This document shows, one piece after another, positions 43,791 through 52,288 of a stretch of 64,000 nt of DNA. Numbering within the stretch: position 1 is the stretch's first letter; the number at the start of each line of letters is the position of its first letter. The translations under genes and the position numbers were made by a program. Origin of the DNA: Streptomyces sp. R44 (GTDB lineage Bacteria; Actinomycetota; Actinomycetes; Streptomycetales; Streptomycetaceae). The stretch is taken from positions 1,426,001-1,490,000 of the forward strand of contig NZ_CP163444.1 in the NCBI RefSeq assembly GCF_041053105.1, given 5' to 3'. The notes beneath the pieces were generated by a model. The model worked only from the letters and a program-made list of their open reading frames with translations. It made no database searches and had not been told where the DNA came from.

Positions 43791-44002
43791 GTCGGCCCCC
43801 GGTCGGCCGGTGCCAGCGGGTCCGCCTCGGTACCGACGGACACGATCAGGGCGCGGAGCGAGATGCGCACGAGGTCGATGTCGGCGATCGACAACACGAT
43901 GTCGCCGGACAGGACCACGCCCCCGCTGAGCAGCCTGTCGAGCAGGTCGACCAGGGCGACCTGGCGTCCGGGCAGTGCTTCGACGGGCCTGGCGCCGGTC
44001 AC
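43787..44002 (-). CDS. gvpS: GvpA-like small gas vesicle protein (GvpS type)
   Basis: 71 aa; the GvpA/J/M fold is plain in LVDLLDRLLSGGVVLSGDIV and LSIADIDLVRISLRALIVSV. It has no long tail, unlike the other two GvpA-type proteins of this cluster. By position (between gvpL and gvpK) it corresponds to gvpS of Streptomyces gvp clusters. Its ends overlap both neighbours (GTGA at each side). Confidence 0.88.
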   Translation of the reverse strand: MTGARPVEALPGRQVALVDLLDRLLSGGVVLSGDIVLSIADIDLVRISLRALIVSVGTEADPLAPADRGPT

Positions 44003-44904
44003 GGCACTCGCCCGTCCCGGTCTTCGTCCGGCGGGAGCGACGGAGGCGGCGGCGGCATGGCGAAGGAGTAGGGGGCCCAGGGGCCTGTGACGTCGATGCG
44101 TATGCCATCGATGTCCTCCGCCGCCGCGGTGACCGCCTCGCGGAACGCGTCGGCCTGATAGTCCGGGACCAGGTAGGCGTCGTTGAGGACGTTCTCGTCA
44201 GGCCCGGCCAGGGTCCCGCGCTGGGCGGGGTGGCGCACGCAGTGCGGGGTGAAGCGGGAGGCGAGGGCCTCGATCCGTTCGGCGGCCTGCTGGGCGTGCA
44301 GGTAGCGGCTCTCCTGGGCGCTGTGCTGTGCGCGGCGCCGGCGCAGGTATGCCTTGCCGGGGCTGAGTGCGGCGGTGTCCCCTGAGTCGGCGGCTGTGTC
44401 GTCGTGCGTCTCCTCCGAAGGCACTGCGGCGGTGACGTAGAGCTTGACCCCGAACTCGCTCTGGCCACGGAGCAGGTCGATCCGCTCGGCGAAGGCGTGC
44501 CGCTGGGCGACGAGCGCCCGGCGAGCCCGGTCGTCGTTCTGGTAGACGGTGGCCAGGCGCAGGGGCAGGACAGTGTCGTGGCGGGCGATCGTCTGGACGA
44601 CCTCGTTGTGGGCCCTTGCGACGCCCTCCAGCCACTCCAGGTCCTCGAAGCGCTGCTTCAGTGCACGTTCGTCGAATTCGTGGGGTGCGACGCGGCTGAT
44701 GACGAACGCGACGGCGTCCTCCGTGCCGCTCGTACGGAGGGTGCTGCCCGGCACGTCCTCGCTCTGGCTCTCGCTCTCCCCCGTAACGCCGAGGAGGGAG
44801 ACGGGTGCCCCCGACACGCCGCGGACGCCGAGGAGCTCCGTCCGCAGCCGCCTTGTGTCGGGAGCCGCGGCGTAGACGTAGGTCAGTCCGTCGTGACCGT
44901 TCAT
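43999..44904 (-). CDS. gvpL: Gas vesicle protein GvpL (GvpF/L family)
   Basis: 301-aa GvpF/GvpL family protein: LTYVYAAAPDT at the N-terminus, HNEVVQTIARHDTVLPLRLA in the middle and the C-terminal VTGPWAPYSFAMP. It contains a charged 40-residue insert (DDTAADSGDTAALSPGKAYL). The family binds GvpA monomers and may nucleate assembly. Start ATG overlaps the gvpJ stop (ATGA). Confidence 0.93.
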   Translation of the reverse strand: MNGHDGLTYVYAAAPDTRRLRTELLGVRGVSGAPVSLLGVTGESESQSEDVPGSTLRTSGTEDAVAFVISRVAPHEFDERALKQRFEDLEWLEGVARAHNEVVQTIARHDTVLPLRLATVYQNDDRARRALVAQRHAFAERIDLLRGQSEFGVKLYVTAAVPSEETHDDTAADSGDTAALSPGKAYLRRRRAQHSAQESRYLHAQQAAERIEALASRFTPHCVRHPAQRGTLAGPDENVLNDAYLVPDYQADAFREAVTAAAEDIDGIRIDVTGPWAPYSFAMPPPPPSLPPDEDRDGRVP

Positions 44905-45407
44905 GCTCTGCGCCTTCGGGGTGGTCGCTCAGCGGCGTCGTCCGACTCCTCGGCGGTACCCGGATCCGACTCCTCGGCGGTACCCGGCATCGTGGCCGCC
45001 TCACCGGACGCGTCCGTCTCGCGTCCCTGCGACCGGGATGTGGGCCTTCGCCGGGCGTCCCCAGGGGTCACGGCCTCGCGCCGCAGCTCTTCCAGTTCCG
45101 CGCGCAGCCGGCGGTTCTCCTCCGCCAGCGGATCACCGCTGTGTCTCGACGAGAGCGAGGGGTCGTGCTCCCACCAGTCGATGCCCATCTCCTTGGCCTT
45201 GTCCACGGAGGCGATCAGGATCCGCAGTTTGATGGTCAACAGCTCGATGTCGAGCAGGTTGATGCGGATGTCCCCGGCGATGACGATGCCCTTGTCCAGG
45301 ACACGTTCGAGGATGTCCGCAAGGTTCGCGGAGGAACTCGGGCCGTACGGTATCGGCGCCGCTCGGGAAGGGACGTGCCCGAAGCGCTCGGGCAGGGGAT
45401 CAGACAC
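44901..45407 (-). CDS. gvpJ: GvpJ-type gas vesicle protein with charged C-terminal tail
   Basis: 168 aa. Residues about 28-80 are a GvpA/J core (LADILERVLDKGIVIAGDIR, LLDIELLTIKLRILIASVDK), followed by a coiled-coil-like AEENRRLRAELEELRRE and a tail with GTAEESD repeated by a 24-bp tandem duplication, ending PPRRRRA. The tail makes it about twice the length of GvpA. GTG start 20 bp after gvpG. The Streptomyces gvpY and gvpZ genes expected between gvpG and gvpJ are absent here. Confidence 0.9.
   Translation of the reverse strand: MSDPLPERFGHVPSRAAPIPYGPSSSANLADILERVLDKGIVIAGDIRINLLDIELLTIKLRILIASVDKAKEMGIDWWEHDPSLSSRHSGDPLAEENRRLRAELEELRREAVTPGDARRRPTSRSQGRETDASGEAATMPGTAEESDPGTAEESDDAAERPPRRRRA
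44941..44988. repeat. 24-bp tandem duplication inside gvpJ
   Basis: Two adjacent 24-bp units (44941-44964 and 44965-44988) differing in one base. They encode two copies of an 8-residue unit with GTAEESD and keep the frame. Confidence 0.9.
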
Positions 45408-45427
45408 GACGCTGGCCTCGTCTCCGG

Positions 45428-45676
45428 TTATGGCGTCTGCTGCCGATGGGCCGTGATCTCGTCCAGCCGGTCGAGCAGCTCGTCCTCACGTTCGTCGAAG
45501 GTCTCCTGATCGATCTCACCTCGTACGAGCCGGCCCTCCAGGTCCGCGAGCTCCCGCCAGACGGGAGCGGGGTCGTAGTACTCCTCCTCCGCCTTCTCGG
45601 TCACCCTCTCGGCGACCCAGACGACGCCGCGCAGCGGGGCGAGCGGCAGCGTGAGCAGGTACGTCACCAGGCCCAT
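45428..45676 (-). CDS. gvpG: Gas vesicle protein GvpG
   Basis: 82-aa GvpG: LTLPLAPLRGVVWVAERVTE, YYDPAPVWRELADLEGRLVR and ETFDEREDELLDRLDEI, a mostly helical minor assembly factor. A strong Shine-Dalgarno (AAGGAGG) precedes the ATG. It sits between gvpF and gvpJ. Confidence 0.93.
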   Translation of the reverse strand: MGLVTYLLTLPLAPLRGVVWVAERVTEKAEEEYYDPAPVWRELADLEGRLVRGEIDQETFDEREDELLDRLDEITAHRQQTP

Positions 45677-45706
45677 CTTCGTGCCCTCCTTCCCGGGGGC
45701 GTTCAG

Positions 45707-46423
45707 TCACTGCACGAAGCTGTACGGCGGAAGCGGGCCGCTGAGCCGCAGCTCGACGTCGTCCTCGATCTCCTGGGCGAGGTTCGCCTGCGACGCGAGG
45801 AATTCCTGCTTCCGGTCCTCGGGGACCAACAACGAGAAGTTGAGGAAGTCATCGCCCGACGCCTCCCGGATGCTGTGTTCCCGGGAGAACGGCACCATCG
45901 CCTCGACGAGCCCGGACGCCAGGGCCTCCTGCCGTTCGCGCACCTGCGCGGCCACCAGCTGACCGAGGGCGAGCGGCAGCTGCGGATCCTCCTCCCCGGA
46001 GCGGATCCGCTCGTTCAGCTCCTGGGCCTCGGGCGTCTCCCGCAGGATCTGGCGCAGGAGCTGCTCCTCGTCCTGGGACGCGCGCACGTGGTACTCGGCG
46101 CAGCCGTCGAGCCGCTCCAGGTTGGCGAGGTAGCTGTCGGCGTCCCTGCGGAGCACCTCCTCGACCGTCGCCTCGTCGGGGGCGGTGTAGCCGAACTGCA
46201 GGGGCAGGACGGGGCCGCCCTGCATGAGACGTTCCTGCACTTCCTGGTGGATCAGCAGATCACGCCGCTTGGGCCGGATCTCCTCGGAGATGTCGCTGAC
46301 CACGGCACGAAGCGGCCCGGAAGCGAGGACGCGTACGGGCGCCGATTCCGAGCCGACTCCGGACATCTCTTCGACGGAGGCGGGATGGTTCTCCGCGACG
46401 ATCGCGTAGACGTAGAGGGCCAT
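45707..46423 (-). CDS. gvpF: Gas vesicle protein GvpF (GvpF/L family)
   Basis: 238-aa GvpF: ALYVYAIVAENHPA at the N-terminus, IRPKRRDLLIHQEVQERLMQ with VLPLQFGYTAPDEATVEEVL, and the terminal LSGPLPPYSFVQ. It is a minor structural/assembly protein at the gas-facing surface. It begins 3 bp after the gvpA stop, implying coupling. Confidence 0.94.
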   Translation of the reverse strand: MALYVYAIVAENHPASVEEMSGVGSESAPVRVLASGPLRAVVSDISEEIRPKRRDLLIHQEVQERLMQGGPVLPLQFGYTAPDEATVEEVLRRDADSYLANLERLDGCAEYHVRASQDEEQLLRQILRETPEAQELNERIRSGEEDPQLPLALGQLVAAQVRERQEALASGLVEAMVPFSREHSIREASGDDFLNFSLLVPEDRKQEFLASQANLAQEIEDDVELRLSGPLPPYSFVQ

Positions 46424-46426
46424 GGG

Positions 46427-46891
46427 TCACTCCCTCTCCCGGCGCGCCGTACGTCGGGCCGCGGGTCGCCGGCGCCGAGGAGCGGGCTCCTCCTCCGCTT
46501 CCTCCTCCTCGTCCGGTTCCTCGTCGTCGCGGGACTTTCCGGTCAGGGACTCCGTCACCGCTTCGACCGCCCCGCTGAGCGCCCCCTTGGACTTGCCGTG
46601 GGCCCCGTCCTCCACCATGTTCCCCACGACCTCGGGAAGCTGTGCCGGGGCCTTGCGGCCCGCCTCGAGATCGAGCCTGTTGCAGGCTTCGGCGAAGCGG
46701 AGGTACGTGTCCACGCTGGCCACGACGATCCGCGCGTCGATCTTGAGGATCTCTATGCCGACCAGGGAGACGCGGACGAAGACATCGATCACCAGTCCCC
46801 GGTCCAGTATCAGCTCCAGGACGTCGTAGAGACTGCCCGTGGAGCCGCCACCCCTGCTGACAGCACTGCCGCTCTGCGGCACCATGGTCAT
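46427..46891 (-). CDS. gvpA: Gas vesicle structural protein GvpA with acidic/Arg-rich tail
   Basis: 154 aa. Residues about 20-75 match GvpA ([40 protein letters not shown]). After about residue 80 a tail unlike the 70-aa cyanobacterial GvpA follows: a helical [20 protein letters not shown], an acidic block (about 122-135) and an Arg-rich end (about 139-154, [16 protein letters not shown]). Extended GvpA proteins are usual in Streptomyces. The ATG at 46891 is chosen; the 46906 start adds MKGGA only. Confidence 0.92.
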   Translation of the reverse strand: MTMVPQSGSAVSRGGGSTGSLYDVLELILDRGLVIDVFVRVSLVGIEILKIDARIVVASVDTYLRFAEACNRLDLEAGRKAPAQLPEVVGNMVEDGAHGKSKGALSGAVEAVTESLTGKSRDDEEPDEEEEAEEEPAPRRRRPAARRTARRERE

Positions 46892-46919
46892 GGCGCCTCC
46901 TTTCACGGCCGACCCGACG

Positions 46920-47285
46920 TCAGAACGGCCGATCGATCATTCCGCGGTTGTAGCGGCGGGTTCGTTCGAACGAGATCAACGCCCCCTCCTCGTCGAGCTT
47001 CACCTTGTAGCTGGCCAGAACACTGGTCGTGTCGGGAATACGCTCCAGCTCCAGGACCTCCACCTGCGCCTCCCACCCCTCGTCGGTGGGCTTCAGCGAG
47101 GACACGGACTCCGGTGGTCTGCCCAGCAGTGTGGCGAGTTGGGCGGCAGCTGCTCGCATCGCTGAAGCCGCGTCGACGGATTTCGTCCGTCGTGACGCGG
47201 GCTTCCGCCGCTGGCGCTCCTGTCGTTTGTCGTCGTCGGCGTGCGCAGCTGCCCGGCGAGGGCGGTCCGGGTCCGATGAGGCCAT
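46920..47285 (-). CDS. gvpO: Gas vesicle protein GvpO
   Basis: 121-aa GvpO: a basic N-terminal region ([19 protein letters not shown]), then the conserved [40 protein letters not shown] and [13 protein letters not shown]. First gene of the minus-strand gvp operon, 28 bp ahead of gvpA. The 200-bp divergent gap to the plus-strand pair probably carries both promoters. Confidence 0.93.
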   Translation of the reverse strand: MASSDPDRPRRAAAHADDDKRQERQRRKPASRRTKSVDAASAMRAAAAQLATLLGRPPESVSSLKPTDEGWEAQVEVLELERIPDTTSVLASYKVKLDEEGALISFERTRRYNRGMIDRPF

Positions 47286-47485
47286 ATGGCGCTCCAAGAG
47301 GACGTACAGCCAACAAAGGCTAGAATTCCATGATATAGGGGCAAATGCCATGCCGGGAGAGCAGGCTCGTTCCTCACCGCCCGAACGGGGCGTCCTTTAC
47401 GGGGGTAGGTGGCGCGCATCCCCACGCGAAAGTCCCGTACCGGGCGGCGGCACGGCCGCTGGCGCCCGGTGAAGGGACAGGGGTC

Positions 47486-48505
47486 ATGGATGACACGACC
47501 AAGATCACCCTGGCGGCCGCGCTGGCCGGAGGCTACATCCTGGGACGCACGAAGAAGGCTCGCCTCGCGTTCACCCTGGCGACCTATATCGCGGGCCGGC
47601 GCTTCGGCCTGGAGCCGCGACAGCTCGTGACCCAGGGTCTGACCAAGCTCAAGGAGATTCCTCAGGTCGCCGACATAGGCGAGCAGCTCAGAGGCGAGGC
47701 TCTGGACGCCGGCCGCCAGGCACTGACTGCGGCAACCAACCGCAAGCTTGCCGAGCTCGCGGACTCGCTCCATGAACGGACGCTGGCGATCGGCAGCGGA
47801 GAGGGGAAGGGAGAGGAGGAGGACGAGGAAGGCCGCTACGACGACGAGGACGAGCCGTACGAGGACGAGGACGAGGACGAGAAGGAGGACGAGGGCTACG
47901 AGGAAGACGAGTTGGAGGCCGGGGAGGAACCTGAGGAGGAGGACGAGGACGAGGAGGAGGAGGAAGCCGAGGAGGAGACACCGGAGAGGCCACGCTCAAA
48001 GCGGTCCTCACCTCCGTCGTCCCGTACACGGGAGAGGGGAACGACCGAGTCTCGTCCACGTAGAGCCTCTGAGAGTCGAGCTACGACCTCGACTGGCAGG
48101 AAATCCGCCGCGCCGGCCAAGAGCACGGCCACCAAGCGGCCCCCGTCGAAGACCGCCGCGAAGAAGACCACGCCTCGGAGGCGGTCGACGTCCGAACGGG
48201 CGCCCGCGAAGAAGGCCGCGCCGGCGAAGCGAGCCGCCCCGGCGAAGAAGACCACCAGCGCCCGGCCGGCGAAGAAGACGACAGCGCGTAAGACGGCGGC
48301 GGAGAAGCCGGCGGCCGGGAAGGCCCCCGCAAAGAAGGCGCCCGCGAAAAAGGCCCCAGCCAAGAAGGCCCCCGCAAAGAAGGCGCCGGCGAAGAAGGCG
48401 CCCGCCAAGAAGACCGCAGCGAAGAAGACCGCGGCGCGCACGAGCCCGTCCCGCAAGCCGGCGGCGAAGAAGACGGCGGCGCGCAAGCCGTCGACGCGGA
48501 GGTAG
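47486..48505 (+). CDS. gvp-linked protein: helical N-terminus, acidic block, histone H1-like tail
   Basis: 339 aa. Residues 1-100 are a helical domain with a short hydrophobic start ([20 protein letters not shown]); 107-166 are nearly all Glu/Asp; 168-339 are Lys/Arg/Ala/Pro-rich, with six APAKK units at about 280-309, like eukaryotic H1 or actinobacterial HupS/Lsr2-type tails. Such tails bind DNA or RNA (known of the class). It diverges from gvpO and is followed after 3 bp by the SRPBCC gene. By content these two may correspond to gvpY/gvpZ of other streptomycetes (inference). Confidence 0.75.
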   Translation: MDDTTKITLAAALAGGYILGRTKKARLAFTLATYIAGRRFGLEPRQLVTQGLTKLKEIPQVADIGEQLRGEALDAGRQALTAATNRKLAELADSLHERTLAIGSGEGKGEEEDEEGRYDDEDEPYEDEDEDEKEDEGYEEDELEAGEEPEEEDEDEEEEEAEEETPERPRSKRSSPPSSRTRERGTTESRPRRASESRATTSTGRKSAAPAKSTATKRPPSKTAAKKTTPRRRSTSERAPAKKAAPAKRAAPAKKTTSARPAKKTTARKTAAEKPAAGKAPAKKAPAKKAPAKKAPAKKAPAKKAPAKKTAAKKTAARTSPSRKPAAKKTAARKPSTRR

Positions 48506-48508
48506 GTC

Positions 48509-49603
48509 ATGGCAACCGAAGACCGCAGAGACGACAAGAAGTCCGAATCCGGACTGGACCGGTTGCTTGGTGAGCTGGGTGGGTTCCTCACCGCCCAGGC
48601 CGGAGAATTGGCGGAGAAGGCCACGGACAAGCTCGGAGACGTCACCGACCAGCTGTACGACGTGGCCGAAAACGGCGGCAAGCTCACGGATATCGGCGGA
48701 CGCATCTTCCAGGGCGACTCCCCTGTGAAAGCCATGGTGGGGAGTTCACTCGGCGGCCTCAAGGACAAAGTCACCGATGCCGCGTCGAACCTGTTCGGCG
48801 GAGGCAAAGGCAAGCGCAAGAGCGGAACCCAGAAGATCACCAGCATGGTCGAGACGGTCGACGTGGGCGCTCCCTTGCGCAGGGTCTACAACCATTGGAC
48901 CCAGTACGAGGATTTCAGCGGATTCACCAAGGGCGTCCGCAACGTCTCGCAGGGCGACGAGACGAGCACCGACTGGAAGGTCAAGGTCGGCCCCTCGACC
49001 CGCAGTTGGAAGGCCACGGTCCAGGAGCAGGTGCCCGACGACCACATCATCTGGACCTCCGACGGTGCCAAGGGGTCGACTCGGGGCTGTGTGAGCTTCC
49101 ATGAGCTCGCCCCGTCCCTCACCCGGATCCTGCTCACCGTCGAGTACTACCCCTCCGGCCTCTTCGAGAAGACGGGCAACCTGTGGCGCGCCCAGGGCCG
49201 TCGGCTCCGGCTCGACCTCAAGCACTTCCGCCGCCATGTCACCCTCACGGACGACGAGCCGGAGGGCTGGCGCGGCGAGATCCGCGACGGCGAAGTGGTC
49301 CGCTCTCACGAGGAAGCCCTCGAGGAGGAGGAACAGGAGAACGGCGAGACCGGCGAGGAAGAGGACGAGGAAGAGGACCAGGAAGGGCAAGAGCCCGAGG
49401 AGGAGTACGAGGACGACGAGGAGTACGAGGACGAGGAGGGGGACGGCGAGGAGTACGAGGACGCCGAGCCCGACGAGGACGACGAGGAGTACGCGGAGGC
49501 TGACGAGGAAGGCTACGCGGAGGGCGACAGGGACGAAGAGGCGGATGAGGACGAGGAAGACGACGAGTATGAGACCGCCGGTCGCCGACGGCGCAGACGG
49601 TGA
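48509..49603 (+). CDS. SRPBCC-domain protein with acidic and polyarginine tail
   Basis: 364 aa. Residues 1-100 are amphipathic and helical (LLGELGGFLTAQAGELAEKA). Residues about 108-250 are an SRPBCC/polyketide-cyclase-like domain (SMVETVDVGAPLRRVYNHWT, YEDFSGFTKGV, QVPDDHIIWTSDGAKGSTRG), a hydrophobic-ligand pocket. Residues 268-356 are an Asp/Glu/Tyr block and the end is RRRRRR. It shares its tail plan with GvpA, GvpJ and the preceding protein. Probably co-transcribed with it (3-bp gap). A possible gas vesicle accessory protein; function unproven. Confidence 0.78.
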   Translation: MATEDRRDDKKSESGLDRLLGELGGFLTAQAGELAEKATDKLGDVTDQLYDVAENGGKLTDIGGRIFQGDSPVKAMVGSSLGGLKDKVTDAASNLFGGGKGKRKSGTQKITSMVETVDVGAPLRRVYNHWTQYEDFSGFTKGVRNVSQGDETSTDWKVKVGPSTRSWKATVQEQVPDDHIIWTSDGAKGSTRGCVSFHELAPSLTRILLTVEYYPSGLFEKTGNLWRAQGRRLRLDLKHFRRHVTLTDDEPEGWRGEIRDGEVVRSHEEALEEEEQENGETGEEEDEEEDQEGQEPEEEYEDDEEYEDEEGDGEEYEDAEPDEDDEEYAEADEEGYAEGDRDEEADEDEEDDEYETAGRRRRRR

Positions 49604-49632
49604 TCCCTGCGTCGGCCATCCGCCAGGACAGC

Positions 49633-49663
49633 AGGAGGAGCGGCCGTCCTGGCCGCTCCTCCT
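49633..49663 (+). terminator. Hairpin terminator after the SRPBCC gene
   Basis: Perfect 13-bp stem AGGAGGAGCGGCC / GGCCGCTCCTCCT with a 5-nt loop, followed by TC-rich sequence; 30 bp past the stop codon. Confidence 0.75.
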
Positions 49664-49720
49664 TCAGGTCGGGTAGCGTGCTCATCGGCCTCCGGGACCG
49701 GCCGGACCGTCGGTCATCGG

Positions 49721-49894
49721 TCAGTGCTTCAGCGTGTCCTTGGCTTTCCGCGCGGTCTGCTTGGCATCACCCGCGACCTGCTCGGCGCGGCCCTTCATCT
49801 CAAGGCTCGTGTTGCCGGTGGCCTTGCCCGTGGTCTCCTTCACCTTGCCCTTGGCAGTCTGGGCCATGTTCTTGGCCTTCTTCCCTCCGGCCAT
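49721..49894 (-). CDS. CsbD-family stress protein
   Basis: 57 aa: MAGGKKAKNMAQTAKGKVKE, TTGKATGNTSLEMKGRAEQV and QTARKAKDTLKH give the CsbD helical-hairpin pattern. In Bacillus csbD belongs to the general-stress sigma-B regulon; the molecular role is unknown. The ATG at 49894 has a purine-rich upstream. It lies 87 bp beyond another CsbD gene on the same strand. Confidence 0.78.
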   Translation of the reverse strand: MAGGKKAKNMAQTAKGKVKETTGKATGNTSLEMKGRAEQVAGDAKQTARKAKDTLKH

Positions 49895-49981
49895 GACAGT
49901 CACCTTCCCGCACAGTTCTGGCCCCGCCCTCGTGGCCGGGTCATCGCGGCGACTACCCCAGATGCTCGCTCGCATGCGCGA

Positions 49982-50155
49982 TCAGCGCTTGAAGACGTCC
50001 TTGCCCTTCTCCTTGGTCTGCCGGGCTCTGCCCCGAGCCTGCAGCGCGGCACCCTTGGCCGCCGTCGTGTCGTCGCCCGTCGCATGGGCGGTTCGCCTGA
50101 CGGCCTTGCCCGTGATCTGCTCGATCTTGGCCTTGGCCTTCTCCTTGGCACTCAT
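49982..50155 (-). CDS. CsbD-family stress protein
   Basis: 57 aa: MSAKEKAKAKIEQITGKAVR, RTAHATGDDTTAAKGAALQA and RGRARQTKEKGKDVFKR. It is closely similar to the CsbD-like product at 52517 (shared RRTAHA and KEKGKD). On the minus strand a GGGTAT (50211-50216) lies 56 bp upstream, compatible with the -10 of a sigma-B-type promoter, but no matching -35 is clear. Confidence 0.78.
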   Translation of the reverse strand: MSAKEKAKAKIEQITGKAVRRTAHATGDDTTAAKGAALQARGRARQTKEKGKDVFKR

Positions 50156-50328
50156 GTCGGTCGGTCCTTTCTCGGACAATCACGGAAGCGCCTACCCGCC
50201 ACTCCGCCCCATACCCGCTCGCTTACCCTCGGTCCGCCGGCGACGACCCATTCGTGTGCGGGGCCGACGCGCGTCGTATGGCCGTGTCCACCCGGGCGCT
50301 TTGCTGCGGATCTGGAAGTTCGTCCGTC

Positions 50329-50560
50329 ATGACGAAGAGCGCTCTTGTCATCATCGACATGCTCAACACGTACGACCACCAGGATGCCGAGCTGCTCGTC
50401 CCATCCGTCGAACGCGTGCTGCCGGCTGTGGTGGGCCTGCTGAGGCATGCCCGTGAGCTCGGACTTCCGGTCATCTACGCAAACGACAACTTCGGCAGAT
50501 GGCGCTCGCACCACGGGGAGATCGTGGACGCGGCGCTCGCCGGCCGGTACGCAGGGCTAA
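50329..50560 (+). pseudogene. Isochorismatase-like hydrolase, truncated
   Basis: The N-terminal about 77 residues of a cysteine hydrolase of the isochorismatase fold: MTKSALVIIDMLNTYDHQDA (catalytic Asp), GLLRHARELGLPVIYANDNFG and HHGEIVDAALAGRYA. Coding similarity stops at about 50560, where a transposase-bearing segment begins (GGGTTGTCCCG at 50561-50571); the conserved Cys region is lost. Non-functional. Confidence 0.8.
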
Positions 50561-50605
50561 GGGTTGTCCCGTAAGCAATCTCCGGGTCGCCTCGGGCACG
50601 GTTGA

Positions 50606-50995
50606 TCATGGTGAGGCTCGTTGGTTGATCCGGTGAGAGCGAGGGTTGTGCATCCGGGCGATGCCGAGCATGGCGTGGTGGACGCCGTCGCCTTTGAGGC
50701 GGCAGTCGCGGAGGATCTTCCAGGTCTTCATCCGGGCGAAGACGTGCTCGACCCGTGCCCGCACCTGCTTGTGGGACCTGTTGTGATCCTCTTTCCAGGC
50801 TGGGAGTTCGGTCTGGCCACGCTGCCGGCGGTGCGGGATGACAAGTCCGGTGCCCGGGTAGCCGCCGTAGGCGATCGTGAGGGCCCTGCCGACGGCGGCC
50901 TTGGCGCCGGACTCCTCCCACGCCTTGCAGTCGTTGCGGTTCCCGGCGTGCGGCCGACCGACCACCACGATCAGGCGGGTGTCGGCATCAATGCC
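50606..50995 (-). pseudogene. IS5-type transposase, C-terminal fragment
   Basis: About 129 codons of a DDE transposase: DADTRLIVVVGRPHAGNRND, TIAYGGYPGTGLVIPHRR, HKQVRARVEHVFARMKTWK and GVHHAMLGIARMHN. The N-terminal half and one IS end are missing. The element joins two truncated host genes, indicating an IS-associated deletion. Confidence 0.8.
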
Positions 50996-51028
50996 ATGGG
51001 CCAGGTCACCGCCGAACCATTCGCCCGC

Positions 51029-51502
51029 CTCGCGCAGATGACGACGGCGGAACCCAGTCGCTCCCCGGCCGGCACCGAATCGGCATGGGCCCACACCCAC
51101 GTGCCCCAGCGCATCACCTCCGACGCGGACCCCGACCACATCACAAGCCGGTGGGACGCCCGTGAGCAGGAAGCAATGGCCGACTGGATCGAAGCACAAG
51201 TGGAACAGTTCGCGCCCGGCTTCCGGGCTCTGATCGGCGCCCGCCGCATCCTGGCGCCCACCACCCTCCAGGCCATGGACGAGAACCTCCACAACGGCAC
51301 CACCGCCCTCCATCGGCTGGCGATCTTCCGCCCCACCCCGGGCACCGGCCGCCCCGAGACCCCGGTGAAGGGGCTCTACCTCGCCTCCGCGGCCGCCCAC
51401 CCGGGCGGAGGAGTCCACGGAGCACCCGGCGCCAACGCCGCGCGGGCAGCGCTCCGATCCCGCGGGCTGCAGAGCCTCCTCCACCGAGCCCAGCCCGTCT
51501 GA
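51029..51502 (+). pseudogene. FAD-dependent (phytoene-desaturase-like) oxidoreductase, C-terminal fragment
   Basis: 157 codons of the C-terminal end: SPAGTESAWAHTHVPQR, AQVEQFAPGFRALIGARRIL, RPTPGTGRPETPVKGLYLAS and HPGGGVHGAPGANAARAALR, the FAD-closing segment of CrtI/NAD(P)-FAD amine-oxidase-like proteins. Everything before residue about 360 of a normal protein is absent, cut at the IS fragment. Confidence 0.75.
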
Positions 51503-51615
51503 CCCGGCGCCACGCACTCCGAACTCATCGCCTCGATCGCGTCCGGCGCCGTCACATTCAGCCCGGTCGGAAGCGTTCTTTCCCTCGCCTCCGACATGGC
51601 AGCCCCTCGCGACGG

Positions 51616-51846
51616 TCAGGAGGAGGGCGGGTAGGGGGCGGACTTGAGGCGGCGGGCGAGGTGGGCGGTGTTGGCGGCGAGCGTCGTGGTGGTGGCTGCG
51701 GTCTTCTCGGGGGTCATGTCGAGGTCCTGGTAATCGGTGCCCTGCATCGCTTCGCCGACCCAGTAGGTGACGGCGTTGGGGGCGAGGGAGAAGCCGACGT
51801 CGTTGAGGCCCTGGAAGAGGTCGGCGCTGACCTTGTGTACACCGCA
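51616..51846 (-). pseudogene. NAD(P)H-dependent FMN reductase-like, C-terminal fragment
   Basis: About 76 codons, VHKVSADLFQGLNDVGFSLA, NAVTYWVGEAMQGTDYQDLD and TPEKTAATTTTLAANTAHLA, match the C-terminus of flavodoxin-fold FMN reductases. The N-terminal flavin-binding part is missing. No start codon fits; a decay product of the same region as the neighbouring fragments. Confidence 0.65.
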
Positions 51847-52288
51847 AAAGTTGAGCCGGAGCCCTCTTCCGCGTGAACAGAGCTGCGCTGCCCGATAGTT
51901 CGATGTCGAATGCGGGACGCGCCAGCGCCATGGTCCGCTGCGGTGCTGCACCGCTTCGTTTCGGCGCGGGGGCGCCCGCGCCGGCGCTTCATCGGGGCGC
52001 GAACGGAGTCATCTGACGGGCGAGGGCCATTCGACCCTGCGTCCGGCCGCCGCCCTGGGCCGCTTGGTGATCTTTCACTCGACCGTCCCCTCCGTCTCCC
52101 TGCCCCCTGTGGGTGAACGCCTCGGCCCGCATCCACTGGAGCAGTCAGGTTGTGTCACATCGCATCGGTGCTGGCATGTTTAAAACCGAACTGACGGTGC
52201 ACTCGCAGGTCAAGAAGACGAAGCCGGCAGCCGCTTCCGAGGTTTCTCGGGACAGCTGTCTGGCTCAGCGGAGCGTCAGGAGGGCCGA
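51847..52288. other. Non-coding or decayed stretch, nothing identified
   Basis: No open frame here shows a recognisable domain or a convincing start with Shine-Dalgarno. Base composition is more mixed than in neighbouring genes (an AT-richer patch GTTTAAAACCG near 52181). Probably decayed sequence plus the promoter of the small basic protein. Confidence 0.5.

Noticed and set aside
45446..47323. Plus-strand 625-codon frame across gvpG, gvpF, gvpA and gvpO
   Set aside because: Shadow of four well-recognised gas vesicle genes on the minus strand.
48280..48420. 15-bp repeats considered as CRISPR-like or satellite DNA
   Set aside because: They encode the in-frame APAKK units of the H1-like protein and have no spacers.
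51376..51597. Minus-strand frame starting MSEARERTLPTGLNVTAPD
   Set aside because: The first 30 residues look gene-like but the rest is antisense to the oxidoreductase fragment; no Shine-Dalgarno or homology recognised.
51870..51931. Peptide MALARPAFDIELSGSAALFT on the minus strand, considered as the start of a Cas5-like protein
   Set aside because: Only about 20 residues are plausible, no other cas genes or repeats occur, and the frame continues into unrelated sequence.
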